From Eisenbergiella sp900555195 (GTDB taxonomy: Bacteria; Bacillota; Clostridia; Lachnospirales; Lachnospiraceae), in NCBI GenBank assembly GCA_902492555.1, contig CABUMH010000010.1, positions 1-56,955 on the forward strand: a stretch of DNA of 56,955 nucleotides. Direction: 5' to 3'. Position numbers and translations under genes: made by a program. How positions within the stretch are numbered: position 1 is the first letter of the stretch; each line of letters opens with the position of its first letter. Below, piece after piece: positions 1 through 8,573 of this stretch. The notes below the pieces were generated by a model. The model ran no database searches and had not been told where the DNA came from. It worked only from the letters and a program-made list of their open reading frames with translations.

Positions 1-390
1 TTGCCCGACGCCCGCAGGGCGGAGTTCAGCCGCCGTGCGGGAGAACTGTCCCATTCGGCAGCTTAGAAACAGCCAATTTTTGAAACGGCATGCCGGAAAG
101 GAAATGCATCCGTCCCCTGCCGCCTGACCTGCCGCGCTGCTGGCCGGATGAAGCCTACCCTGTGAGCCTGTCTCCTGCGTCGGCCTTCCCTGCGGAGTTT
201 TTTGTACCTGATTCCCGTCTTTTATTTGACTGCCGTCGTTTTTGTTGATATACTCATTTTACCTTTTCAAGAAAGCCCCGGCCACCGTCGGTTTTGTGGA
301 AATGTTGGTTATTTGACACTTATGCAAAATTGTTGAAAAAGAGAGGTTCTTCGGGTCTTATCGGAGAATTTAGGAAGAAGAGGATGCGCA
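1..390. other. Upstream region without a confident gene
   Basis: No convincing complete gene is visible. Plus-strand frame 1 is open from the left edge to a TAG at 64-66, so the first bases could be the tail of a gene that starts outside the window, but about 20 residues are too few to judge. The rest is AT-richer towards the TetR gene and holds its probable promoter. Confidence 0.4.
226..254 (+). promoter_or_regulatory. Sigma-A type promoter ahead of the TetR gene
   Basis: TTGACT at 226-231 and TATACT at 249-254 are separated by exactly 17 bp, close to consensus. Transcription would start near 261 and give a leader of about 130 nt. A second TTGACA lies at 313-318 without a good -10 box. Confidence 0.6.
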
Positions 391-954
391 ATGGATTTAA
401 GGGTAAAGAGAACGCAGATGAACATCAGAAATGCTTTTCTGGAGCTTCGTTCCAAAAAGCCTCTTGAGAAAATTACGGTAAAAGAGCTGGCAGAACTTGC
501 CTGCATCAATAAGGCTACCTTCTACCAGCACTACAAGGATATCTATGATCTGTCCGAATCCATGGAAGACGAATTGATTGAAGGCATCCTCGCATCCATT
601 CCCCATCCGGATACACTGGTGGAGGATCCGGGCCGGGCCACGCAGGAACTTTTCTATGCTTTCAGCACCCAGACGCATCTTGTCGATATCCTGTTTTCAG
701 GAGACAGGCGCGGCATGCTGGTCAGCAAGCTGGAAAGCCGGGTATACGACCTGATCCTCACGAAGCATCCCGAGTACAGGCAGCCGCAAAGCCGCACGTC
801 CCAGCCTTATGCGCAGGAGAATCTGGAAAAGGAAATCCTCATCACCTTCCTCATCCAGGGTTCTTTCCACGCCTATCTGAAGCATTCTGCTAAAGATAAA
901 GAAGCGGTCGTGCGCATCATCTCTGAATACACAGGCCGCTTCCGTCCTTCATAA
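391..954 (+). CDS. TetR/AcrR family transcriptional regulator
   Basis: The 187-residue protein has the usual TetR length. Its N-terminal helix-turn-helix spans roughly residues 28-48 (ITVKELAELA...NKATFYQHY), the family's most conserved segment. The C-terminal helical part, which binds the inducer and dimerises, cannot be assigned to a ligand. The start is supported by AGAGG 8 nt upstream. It is a lone plus-strand gene; any target operon probably lies left of the window or is its own promoter region. Function as a DNA-binding repressor is family knowledge; the regulated genes are unknown. Confidence 0.9.
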   Translation: MDLRVKRTQMNIRNAFLELRSKKPLEKITVKELAELACINKATFYQHYKDIYDLSESMEDELIEGILASIPHPDTLVEDPGRATQELFYAFSTQTHLVDILFSGDRRGMLVSKLESRVYDLILTKHPEYRQPQSRTSQPYAQENLEKEILITFLIQGSFHAYLKHSAKDKEAVVRIISEYTGRFRPS

Positions 955-989
955 ATTTTCAGCTGCTGCCCTTGGAGGGGCAAAGGTTT

Positions 990-2057
990 TTACATCTCCT
1001 CTTGCTGCAGGAAACAGGATTGATAGATTTCAAAGAAATTGCTGGTATCCACCTGTTCATCATGGATGAGCGAGATGGACTCCCATAACGATTCGTTCAG
1101 ATTCCTGGCAAGGGAATCCACAAAAGCATCATATTCCTGGCCGAATACCTCGTCCCTTCTTTTCTCCACAATCTTCTGCTTGTTTCGATCCGTCTCTTCC
1201 CGGTTAAACGTGCTGATGCACTTAATGATCTCATAACCTTCCGAGGTTTCTACCACCCCGCTGATTTCATCGGTTCCCAGATTGAACGCGGCTTTCTCAA
1301 AGGCATCTTCTTTCTCCCCTTTTCCGAAGGAAAGGGTTCCCTGAGAATCATCACTGTATTTCTCAATCAGGGATTCAAAAGCAGTTCCTGAAGCAGCCTG
1401 CTCCTGTACTGACAGGGCTTCCTGATAGCATCTGTTCTTTTCCTCTTCAGAAAAAGGCGTCACGCTTCCATCCGCATTTTCCGTAACCGTCTTGATCAAA
1501 ACATGCTGCACGGTGATTGTGCGCGCCTCATCATCGCTGATTTCCGGATTGATGTCACTGATGATCTCCCGATACACCTTATCCGCCAAGGCATAGTCCT
1601 GATACATGCCCTTTATCACCTGCAGATCCACATCGAGCAGTTCTTTCTCCGTATCACTCAGGGAATCGTAATATTGAGAAGCCGCGTTCTCCACCTGCTC
1701 CTCCTCCTGCGTATCCAGGCCAATTCCTCTGCGATCCGCCAGGAGCGTCATCGCCTTGATCTGCGAAATCTCCGCCAGGACATTTTCCTTGAGGCGTTCC
1801 TCCAGATCCACTCCATCCGCAGCCGCTGTCCAGATATCCGGCCCATATACCGCCTCATACAGGTTCTGTTCCGTGGTCAGATAAACCATGAATTCTGATT
1901 TCAGACAGGAAGTGTCCTCCAGCCGGAATATCTCGTTCTTCAGGAATCCGGTGGTCAGAACGATATTGACCTGATCCCCGCCGCATCCCGCCAGGGATGA
2001 AAGAAGCGCGGCCGCCAAAATCAGAGCGGCCGCTTTTTTCCAAAAATAATTTCTCAT
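990..2057 (-). CDS. Peptidyl-prolyl cis-trans isomerase lipoprotein (PrsA/SurA-like)
   Basis: The 355-residue precursor begins with a basic, hydrophobic signal peptide ending in a lipobox (LAGC, lipidated Cys25), so it should be anchored to the outer face of the membrane. A SurA-like N-terminal region precedes a parvulin domain at about residues 175-285 (QHVLIKTV, then FESLIEKYSDD). It would help secreted proteins fold by isomerising prolyl bonds. Its start lies 9 bp after the ilvE stop, with AAGGAAAG as ribosome site, so the two genes are probably co-transcribed. A link in function to IlvE is not evident. The exact parvulin subfamily is uncertain. Confidence 0.85.
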   Translation of the reverse strand: MRNYFWKKAAALILAAALLSSLAGCGGDQVNIVLTTGFLKNEIFRLEDTSCLKSEFMVYLTTEQNLYEAVYGPDIWTAAADGVDLEERLKENVLAEISQIKAMTLLADRRGIGLDTQEEEQVENAASQYYDSLSDTEKELLDVDLQVIKGMYQDYALADKVYREIISDINPEISDDEARTITVQHVLIKTVTENADGSVTPFSEEEKNRCYQEALSVQEQAASGTAFESLIEKYSDDSQGTLSFGKGEKEDAFEKAAFNLGTDEISGVVETSEGYEIIKCISTFNREETDRNKQKIVEKRRDEVFGQEYDAFVDSLARNLNESLWESISLIHDEQVDTSNFFEIYQSCFLQQEEM

Positions 2058-2066
2058 ACTTTCCTT

Positions 2067-3098
2067 TTATAAAATCTTTCTGATCCAGCCTTCAGGCCCT
2101 TCGATCCTGCCCATCTGAATGCCTGTCAGTGTATCGTACAGCTTCTTGATGACAGGGCCCATCTCGTCCATACCGCTGGGGAAGCAGATCTCTTTTCCAT
2201 GATCTACGATCTTGCCAACAGGGCTGATAACGGCAGCTGTGCCGCACAGGCCTCCTTCCGCAAAATCCTTCAGTTCTTCCAGCTTCACCGGCCGTTCCTG
2301 CACTTCCATTCCCAGCATATCCTTGGCAATGGTGACGAGGGAACGCCTCGTAATAGAAGGAAGGATGCTCTCCGACTTGGGAACCACAATCCTGCCTTCC
2401 TTATCCACAAACAGGAAGTTCGCGCCGCCCGTCTCTTCCACATACGTCCGTGTGGCGGGATCCAGATACAGATTCTCATCGAATCCATTCGCATGGGCCG
2501 TCACGCCTGCATGCAGGCTCATCGCATAGTTCAGCCCTGCTTTGATATGGCCGGTACCATGCGGGGCCGCCCGGTCAAAGTCGCTGACGCAAAGGGTCAC
2601 AGGCTTGGCGCCGCCTTTAAAATAAGGGCCTACCGGAGTAACAAACACGCGGAACTGATATTCCTCTGCCGGCTTCACGCCAATGACAGGAGAACTGGCG
2701 AACATATAAGGACGGATATAAAGCGTGGCCCCGCTGCCATAAGGGGGTACCCAAGCTGCGTTGGCCGCCACCACCTGATCGATCGCATCCAGGAAACGTT
2801 CCTTCGGGAAAGCAGGCATTTCCAGCCGTTTCGCGCTGTCAATCATGCGTTCCGCATTCAGGTCAGGACGGAAAGTAACGATGTGCCCTTCTTCCGTAGT
2901 ATAAGCTTTCAGCCCTTCAAACACTTCCTGACAATACTGCAGAATTCCTGCACATTCATTCAGCACTACCTGCGCATCGTCCGTCAGAGCCCCTTCATCC
3001 CAGGCACCGTTTTTATAATTGGAAACATAGCGCTTGTCCGTCATATGATAGCCGAAACCAAGATTTGCCCAATCGATATTTTTCTTTTCCATCTCCAA
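2067..3098 (-). CDS. ilvE: Branched-chain amino acid aminotransferase
   Basis: The 343-residue protein matches fold-type IV PLP aminotransferases of the longer class (BCAT group II). The PLP-binding lysine is Lys186 in GTGHIKAGLNYA, and the cofactor-binding EExxxxN stretch is at about 221-227 (EETGGANFLF). It transfers the amino group between glutamate and the 2-oxo acids of leucine, isoleucine and valine in the cytoplasm. It is the first gene of a two-gene unit with the prolyl isomerase. A TATAAT box with a palindrome over the presumed start site lies about 75 bp upstream and may carry its regulation. Confidence 0.95.
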   Translation of the reverse strand: MEMEKKNIDWANLGFGYHMTDKRYVSNYKNGAWDEGALTDDAQVVLNECAGILQYCQEVFEGLKAYTTEEGHIVTFRPDLNAERMIDSAKRLEMPAFPKERFLDAIDQVVAANAAWVPPYGSGATLYIRPYMFASSPVIGVKPAEEYQFRVFVTPVGPYFKGGAKPVTLCVSDFDRAAPHGTGHIKAGLNYAMSLHAGVTAHANGFDENLYLDPATRTYVEETGGANFLFVDKEGRIVVPKSESILPSITRRSLVTIAKDMLGMEVQERPVKLEELKDFAEGGLCGTAAVISPVGKIVDHGKEICFPSGMDEMGPVIKKLYDTLTGIQMGRIEGPEGWIRKIL

Positions 3099-3145
3099 CT
3101 CACTCCTTACTTTCCTCGCTCAAGCTCCGCTGCCGTGAAGTCTGA

Positions 3146-3201
3146 GACAATTATTAAAATTTATTGTCCCCTATTATAGCACTATTCTTTTGAGCGTAAA
3201 A
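3146..3201 (-). promoter_or_regulatory. ilvE promoter with overlapping palindrome
   Basis: On the minus strand TTTTAC (3201-3196), 17 bp and TATAAT (3178-3173) form a promoter with a weak -35. Immediately downstream, GACAAT-N11-ATTGTC (3146-3168) has perfect 6-bp arms and covers the expected start point, a usual operator position. The protein that would bind is unknown. Confidence 0.5.
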
Positions 3202-3217
3202 GTTTTTTTACAAAAAA

Positions 3218-4159
3218 TCACAACATTTTCCGTTTTCTCAGAATTCTCACCGCAATCAGACAGATCAGCAAGGTGAGCAGGCAGATGATGATAAAGCCGA
3301 ACGGCGTATTCGCCAGAGGCATCCATTCTTCCCGCACATTCATTCCATATAAGCCGGATATAATGGTCGGAATTGCCATAACGATGGTAATGGAAGCCAG
3401 ATATTTCATCGCTGTATTCAGCCGGTTATCCATGAGGACGCCCAGAAGCTCGCGGGTACCTTTGATGATATCCCGATAGATCTGCGTCATCTCAATGGCC
3501 TGCTGGTTTTCAACCACCACATCTTCAAGCAATTCCTGATCTTCCGGATACTTCTTGATCCGGTTATAGCGCACCAGCCTTTCCAGCACCACTTTGTTCG
3601 CCCGAAGGGACGTGTCGAAATAGACCAGGTTGGATTCCAATTCATGCAGATCGATCAGTTCCACATCTTCCGTATCACTGCTGATATGCTCTTCTATCTC
3701 CTGCCTCCTGCGGTCCACAATCCGCAGGTACGCCTGATACAACAGGCAGGTTCTCCAGAAAATCTGATAGATAAACCGCACCTGTTTCTTTGTGCTGAAT
3801 TCCTTCACCAGGTTCTCGGTGAACGCTGTCAGCACAGGCGTCTCCTTTGCGCATACGGAAATCAGCGCCTCTCCCACCAGGATCAGGCCCAAGGGCAGCG
3901 TCGTATAGGCCTCTCTTCCATGTCTGTATTCAATGGAAGGGATATCGAACAGGATCAGAACATAGGTTTCTCCCACATCCACACGCGAAGTCTCTTCTTC
4001 GTCCAGCGCGGCCCGGATATCTGCCGGATCCACATCATAGGCTTGCGAAACAAGCGCACATTCTTCCATGGTAGGGTTCGTCAGATTCACCCAGACTCCG
4101 GGGCAGAAATCCTCCGCTTCATGAAGGACATTTTTTTCTGTCACATATCTTTGCATCAT
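3218..4159 (-). CDS. corA: CorA family Mg2+/divalent cation channel
   Basis: The 313-residue protein has the CorA layout: a large cytoplasmic N-terminal domain (to about residue 250), two transmembrane helices (about 253-271 and 287-306), and the diagnostic YGMN motif (GMN 272-274) in the loop between them. CorA pentamers conduct Mg2+, Co2+ or Ni2+ down the membrane potential; substrate cannot be read from sequence. The C-terminus is basic (RKRK), as usual. The start is supported by GGAG upstream. The gene follows folA by 76 bp on the same strand and may end that operon. Confidence 0.92.
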   Translation of the reverse strand: MMQRYVTEKNVLHEAEDFCPGVWVNLTNPTMEECALVSQAYDVDPADIRAALDEEETSRVDVGETYVLILFDIPSIEYRHGREAYTTLPLGLILVGEALISVCAKETPVLTAFTENLVKEFSTKKQVRFIYQIFWRTCLLYQAYLRIVDRRRQEIEEHISSDTEDVELIDLHELESNLVYFDTSLRANKVVLERLVRYNRIKKYPEDQELLEDVVVENQQAIEMTQIYRDIIKGTRELLGVLMDNRLNTAMKYLASITIVMAIPTIISGLYGMNVREEWMPLANTPFGFIIICLLTLLICLIAVRILRKRKML

Positions 4160-4235
4160 AATGTCTTTCTCCGCTTCTTCTGCAACAGTTCGGACAGTTC
4201 TGAACTGTTATCTTCTTTCCTTGCCTAGAACCATG

Positions 4236-4742
4236 TTATTTATCTGAGATATGTTTTTTCCTTTCATACTTCAGGAAGTGGTAGGTTGTGTCAAAATAGC
4301 TGCATTCATCGCTGCTTTCCGTGATCTGCCAGTCTGCATCCGCATCCAGGTTAGGGAAATAGGCATCCGCTTCATACGCCCTGTCGATCTTGGTTACATG
4401 CGCAACATCACAGAAAGGAAGCAGCTGCTTATAGACGCTGTCCCCACCGATCACATAGACGTCTTTTTCATCATAGTTTTTCAGTTCTTCCAACAGTTCT
4501 TCCACGGAGTGCACCACAACCGCATCCTTTACCTGGTAATCCGGATTCCGGGTGAGGATAATGTTCGTCCGTCCGGCAAGAGGCTGTCCTCCAGGAAAGG
4601 TATCCATGGTTTTCCTTCCCAGCACGACCACCTTGCCAAGCGTCTCCTGCCGGAACATCTTATGATCCGCAGGAATGCGCACCAACAGATTCCCGCGGCA
4701 GCCAATCGCCCAGTTCTCATCTACAGCTACGATAATGTTCAT
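4236..4742 (-). CDS. folA: Dihydrofolate reductase
   Basis: The chosen start gives 168 residues and begins directly with the first beta-strand (MNIIVAVDENWAIG). The longer frame reaches 4820 but adds 26 atypical residues. Conserved DHFR elements are the NADPH-binding GRKTM stretch, the ILTRN strand, and IGGDSVYKQLLP near residue 100. The enzyme reduces dihydrofolate to tetrahydrofolate, regenerating the cofactor oxidised by thymidylate synthase, whose gene lies just upstream. The 136-bp gap to thyA holds a TATAAT-like box (minus strand, 4868-4863), so folA may have its own weak promoter. Confidence 0.95.
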   Translation of the reverse strand: MNIIVAVDENWAIGCRGNLLVRIPADHKMFRQETLGKVVVLGRKTMDTFPGGQPLAGRTNIILTRNPDYQVKDAVVVHSVEELLEELKNYDEKDVYVIGGDSVYKQLLPFCDVAHVTKIDRAYEADAYFPNLDADADWQITESSDECSYFDTTYHFLKYERKKHISDK

Positions 4743-4878
4743 CGCCTTCTTCCGCCTTTCTTCCCGTCTTTTGTCTGATGCAGCCGCCGGCTCCACCGAA
4801 GAGCCGGGCAAATATCCCATTCTTAATACTGTAATTCGTAACAGTTAAGACGGTTCTAAGTTATTATAGAAAAGCACA

Positions 4879-5727
4879 TCAGATCGCAATAGGGATATCT
4901 TTTATCTGTTCTCCCGTCACATAATCTTCCACGCGCACGTCATCCCGGGTAAATTGGTAAAAATCCTTTACCTCAGGATTCAGCCAGAACTTGGGCGCAG
5001 GATAGGGCGTACGGGAAATCAGTTCCCGGATGATGGGCACATGCCTGTCATAGATGTGCGCATCCGCAATCACATGCACCAGTTCCCCCGCCTGCATATC
5101 GCATACCTGCGCGATCATGTGCAGAAGCACCGCATATTGTACCACATTCCAGTTGTTCGCCGCCAGTACATCCTGGGATCTTTGGTTCAGGATTGCGTTC
5201 AGGATCAGCTTTTCTTCCCCTTTTTTCTGCGTCACATTGAAAGTCATGCTGTAAGCGCAGGGATAAAGGTTCATCTCATGAAGATCCTGATGCACATACA
5301 GATTGGTCATGATCCGTCTGCTGAATGGATTATGCTTCAGGTCATACAGCACCCGATCCACCTGGTCCATCATGCCCTCTTTGTATTGATGCTTCACCCC
5401 CATCTGATACCCATAGGCCTTTCCGATCGAACCGTCTTCATCCGCCCATTCATCCCAGATATGGCTGTGAAGGTCATGGATGTTGTTGGACTTCTTCTGC
5501 CATATCCACAGCACCTCGTCGGTCGCGCTCTTTAAAGCCGTTCTGCGCAGCGTCAGAATGGGGAATTCTTTGGAAAGGTCATACCGGTTCACCACGCCAA
5601 ACTTCTTAATCGTGTATGCGCTCGTTCCGTCGGGCCACTTCGGCCGTACCTTCTCCCCTTCCGTGCTCGTTCCGTTTTCCAGAATATCCTTACACATGTT
5701 GATAAACGTTATATCTGCCAGACTCAT
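4879..5727 (-). CDS. thyA: Thymidylate synthase (ThyA type)
   Basis: The 282-residue protein has ThyA hallmarks: catalytic Cys157 in LYPCAYSMTF, the phosphate-binding RSQDVLAANNWN segment, and a C-terminal domain ending in Ile as usual for the closing lid. It methylates dUMP to dTMP using methylene-tetrahydrofolate, leaving dihydrofolate for FolA. The gene lies 60 bp after the beta-CASP nuclease gene and upstream of folA on the same strand. This thyA-folA adjacency is common in Firmicutes and supports shared expression. Confidence 0.97.
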   Translation of the reverse strand: MSLADITFINMCKDILENGTSTEGEKVRPKWPDGTSAYTIKKFGVVNRYDLSKEFPILTLRRTALKSATDEVLWIWQKKSNNIHDLHSHIWDEWADEDGSIGKAYGYQMGVKHQYKEGMMDQVDRVLYDLKHNPFSRRIMTNLYVHQDLHEMNLYPCAYSMTFNVTQKKGEEKLILNAILNQRSQDVLAANNWNVVQYAVLLHMIAQVCDMQAGELVHVIADAHIYDRHVPIIRELISRTPYPAPKFWLNPEVKDFYQFTRDDVRVEDYVTGEQIKDIPIAI

Positions 5728-5787
5728 CCGTATTCTCCTTCAATTCCGTATTTTCGCCGCGCTCTGTCATTCTCCGGCATGCTTTTC

Positions 5788-7386
5788 CTACTTCCATTTA
5801 TCGCACAGCGCGTTAATCTGATCCGCAAAGCGGGCCAGATCTTTATTCGCCATCCCCTTTGCACCGCGGATGACAGCCAGCAGGCGGGCTCCCGCAGCCT
5901 CCAGCCTCGCATAGACGCTGTTCGCAGCCACTCTCGCCGCTTTCTCCCTATATACGGGAGCTGCCTCATGCTCAAATGCATTGTTAATCAAGTCAAACGA
6001 TGTTCCGCTGTACGGCGCATAGGTCTCATAACCATACTCTTCCTTTAAACATCCTGCAAAGGAGGTGCAGACCGCATCTTCCCCATGCACGATGAACACC
6101 CGCCTGGGCTTCTGCCTGAAGCAGGAAAGCCACTCGATCAGGCCATTCTTATCCGCATGGCCGGAAAGCCCCTTAAACGCCACTATGCTGGCGCGCACAT
6201 CCACGGTCTCACCGAACAGCTTCACTTCCTCTATCCCCTCAAGGAGTTTCCTTCCCAGCGTACCGGCGGACTGATAGCCAACAAAGAGGATCGTGCACTC
6301 CGGCCTCCACAGATTGTGTTTCAAATGATGCCTGATCCGGCCTGCTTCACACATGCCGGAGGCAGACACGATCACTTTTGGCGTTTCGTCAAAGTTAATC
6401 GCCTTGGATTCATCGCTGGTGATGGACAGATGCAGGCCCGGGAAAGAGATTGGATTGATTCCCTCCCTCACCAGTTCCATCGCCGCCTCATCGAAACATT
6501 CATAAATATTATGCTCAAAAATCTCCGTCGCCTCCACGGCAAGCGGGCTGTCCACATAAACCGGGAAATTCCCATGCCCGGTAACCATATTCTCTTCTTT
6601 TATTTTCCTTAAAAAATACAGCACTTCCTGCGTTCTTCCCACCGCAAAGGAAGGGATCACCACGTTTCCTCCCTTATCGAAGGTATCCTGGATCACCGCC
6701 GCAAAATCAGCCGCAAAGTCGGGGCGCCCTCCCTCATGATACCTGTCTCCGTAAGTGGATTCCATGATTACATAATCCGCATCCGCCGTCGGCTGGGGAT
6801 CCCGGATCAACGGCTGGTTCTTGTTGCCGATATCTCCGGAAAAACACAGCTTTCTCTGGATCCCATTCTCCCTCAGCCATATTTCTATGCTGGAAGAACC
6901 CAACAGATGGCCGATATCCGTAAACCGAATCCGGACATCGTCGCTCACCTGAATTTCTTTTCCGTATTCACAGGGGACAATGAGGTTGATCGTCCCAACC
7001 GCATCCTCCATCGTATAGGGAGGCTCTTCCACTTCCATCCCCGCATGGCGCTTTGCTTTGCGGCTCTTCCACTCCGCTTCCTGCTGCTGGATGTGGGCAC
7101 AGTCGCGAAGCATGATATCGCACAGCTGGGCCGTAGCCTGCGTAGCAAAGATCTGTCCGCGAAATCCTTTCGCATACAGAGCGGGCAGCATCCCTGAGTG
7201 ATCCACATGAGCATGCGTCAAGAACACATAATCCAGCATGGCTTCCGGCACCGGCAGTTTGGCGTTCTCAAACGAATTCACCCCCTGCTCCATCCCGCAG
7301 TCCACCAACATGTGCTTTCCTGCGGCTTCCATATAATGACAACTCCCCGTCACCTCATGATCCGCTCCGATAAATACCAATCTCAT
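5788..7386 (-). CDS. Metallo-beta-lactamase/beta-CASP family nuclease
   Basis: The 532-residue protein starts with an MBL domain whose zinc motif is HAHVDH (His58, His60, Asp62, His63). A beta-CASP insertion follows, with the conserved stretches VIPSFAVGRTQE and GYQSAGTLGRKLL, and the C-terminal KGLSGHAD and VHGE motifs of the CPSF-73/Int11 and bacterial MBL-RNase group. This architecture cleaves RNA, either endo- or 5'-exonucleolytically; the substrate here is unknown. The length is typical of the YsxP/CPSF-like bacterial class and clearly shorter than RNase J plus its C-terminal domain. The gene has a good promoter of its own and heads the thyA-folA-corA row. Confidence 0.88.
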   Translation of the reverse strand: MRLVFIGADHEVTGSCHYMEAAGKHMLVDCGMEQGVNSFENAKLPVPEAMLDYVFLTHAHVDHSGMLPALYAKGFRGQIFATQATAQLCDIMLRDCAHIQQQEAEWKSRKAKRHAGMEVEEPPYTMEDAVGTINLIVPCEYGKEIQVSDDVRIRFTDIGHLLGSSSIEIWLRENGIQRKLCFSGDIGNKNQPLIRDPQPTADADYVIMESTYGDRYHEGGRPDFAADFAAVIQDTFDKGGNVVIPSFAVGRTQEVLYFLRKIKEENMVTGHGNFPVYVDSPLAVEATEIFEHNIYECFDEAAMELVREGINPISFPGLHLSITSDESKAINFDETPKVIVSASGMCEAGRIRHHLKHNLWRPECTILFVGYQSAGTLGRKLLEGIEEVKLFGETVDVRASIVAFKGLSGHADKNGLIEWLSCFRQKPRRVFIVHGEDAVCTSFAGCLKEEYGYETYAPYSGTSFDLINNAFEHEAAPVYREKAARVAANSVYARLEAAGARLLAVIRGAKGMANKDLARFADQINALCDKWK

Positions 7387-7443
7387 CTCATCACTCCTGT
7401 TCCGGCTTTCCCCGCCACGGACCTGTCATCACTTTCCAAATCC

Positions 7444-7472
7444 AGTATAACATGGTATGCGGGCGTCGGCAA
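7444..7472 (-). promoter_or_regulatory. Promoter of the beta-CASP nuclease/thyA unit
   Basis: On the minus strand TTGCCG (7472-7467), a 17-bp spacer and TATACT (7449-7444) make a good sigma-A promoter, about 58 bp before the nuclease start codon. Confidence 0.6.
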
Positions 7473-7499
7473 ATTGATTCATGCCGCCCGTTTTCTTCT

Positions 7500-8033
7500 T
7501 CACAGCGCCGTTCCCCTCTTCGGCCGGTACAGCGGCGTCATATCCGCTTTTTCCAATGTAAGCAGCTTCACTTTCCTGTCGATGCCTCCTGCATATCCGG
7601 TGAGGCTGCCGTCCGCTCCCACCACGCGATGGCAGGGAACGATGATGGAAATCGCATTATGCCCGACTGCCCCGCCCACAGCCTGGGCGGACATATGAGA
7701 CAGCCCTCTTCGGGCTGCAAGGCGCTTTGCAATCCATCCGTAGGTAACCGTCTGTCCATAAGGGATGGTGCACAGGATTTCCCAAACCTCTTTCTGAAAC
7801 GCAGTCCCGGCAAAATGAACCGGAACCGCAAAGCCAGGTTCTTTTCCGGAAAAATAAACGTTCAGCCAGCGCTTTGCCTTTTCCAGCGGCGGCGTTTCCT
7901 TCTCCTCATGCGCCCTCTCAAGGCCGCGGGCATAATACTTCTGTCCCTCAAACCACAGTCCGGTTACCCCGGCATCATCCGCCGCCAAAAGAATCTTTCC
8001 AATGGGGGATTCATAATGGCTGATATAATGCAT
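7500..8033 (-). CDS. ogt: Methylated-DNA--protein-cysteine methyltransferase
   Basis: The 177-residue protein contains the suicide-repair motif PCHRV with acceptor Cys134, preceded by the helix-turn-helix region (YGWIAKRLAA) that flips out the damaged base, and followed by LTGYAGG. It removes alkyl groups from O6-alkylguanine or O4-alkylthymine by irreversible transfer to its cysteine. No Ada-type regulatory domain is fused, so it is the Ogt/MGMT form. It sits on the same strand as, and 113 bp upstream of, the nuclease gene, whose promoter lies between, so it is probably transcribed separately. Confidence 0.93.
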   Translation of the reverse strand: MHYISHYESPIGKILLAADDAGVTGLWFEGQKYYARGLERAHEEKETPPLEKAKRWLNVYFSGKEPGFAVPVHFAGTAFQKEVWEILCTIPYGQTVTYGWIAKRLAARRGLSHMSAQAVGGAVGHNAISIIVPCHRVVGADGSLTGYAGGIDRKVKLLTLEKADMTPLYRPKRGTAL

Positions 8034-8152
8034 AACACACCTCCCCGGGTTCCCCTTTCAAGGGCCCCTCTTCCTCTTATCTCCTTGTCACATGTAACGT
8101 TCCGGACAGGCTCAGGCCGTCATGCTTCGGCCAAAAACGCCCGTCCAAACGG

Positions 8153-8362
8153 TCACTCCTCTTCCTTCAGCAGGCCATATATCTCATATAAGGAAAGCAT
8201 ATTCTGATACTGCAGTTTATTTCCCATGAGCTGACGATAAGTGGCGGTTTTCTCTTTTCCTTCCGCCTTCAGCTGCTTCATTTTGCTGTCCGCAGTTTTA
8301 TAATTTTCCTTCACAGCCTGCAGCATTTTTTCAAATGCCTCTAATCTCTCTTGTCCTTCCAT
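8153..8362 (-). CDS. Small conserved coiled-coil-like protein
   Basis: The start at 8362 is favoured because AGGAGG lies 5 nt upstream; the frame is open to 8464. The product has 69 residues, is charged and predicted by eye to be all-helical, with MEGQERLEAFEKML at the N-terminus and a LLKEEE end. No domain is recognised, although the Glu/Lys heptad pattern suggests a helical hairpin or dimer. It stands alone between ogt and the divergent glycosidase gene. Function unknown. Confidence 0.7.
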   Translation of the reverse strand: MEGQERLEAFEKMLQAVKENYKTADSKMKQLKAEGKEKTATYRQLMGNKLQYQNMLSLYEIYGLLKEEE

Positions 8363-8390
8363 ATCCGCCTCCTGCTTTTTTATAAGCCAA

Positions 8391-8420
8391 ATTATAACAT
8401 GGTTCCCGAACTGCTGCCAG
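8391..8420 (-). promoter_or_regulatory. Promoter of the small helical protein gene
   Basis: TATAAT on the minus strand (8396-8391) with CTGGCA 18 bp further upstream. It would yield a leader of about 25 nt that ends in the AGGAGG ribosome site. Confidence 0.45.
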
Positions 8421-8573
8421 AATATTTCCTTTTCCCCAGCATTTTCAACGGCCTCGTCCCGCAATTTTTCTCAAAATGAAAGCAATGAATCAGAATGCAA
8501 CCTTCCCTGCGCCATGTTATAGTAGGCCTATCAGCGAATGACAACCTATGATATGAATCAGGGAGGGTTTCTT

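Noticed and set aside
2199..3179. Long plus-strand frame opposite ilvE
   Set aside because: Antisense shadow of a strongly conserved enzyme; composition is His/Arg/Ile-rich with no motif.
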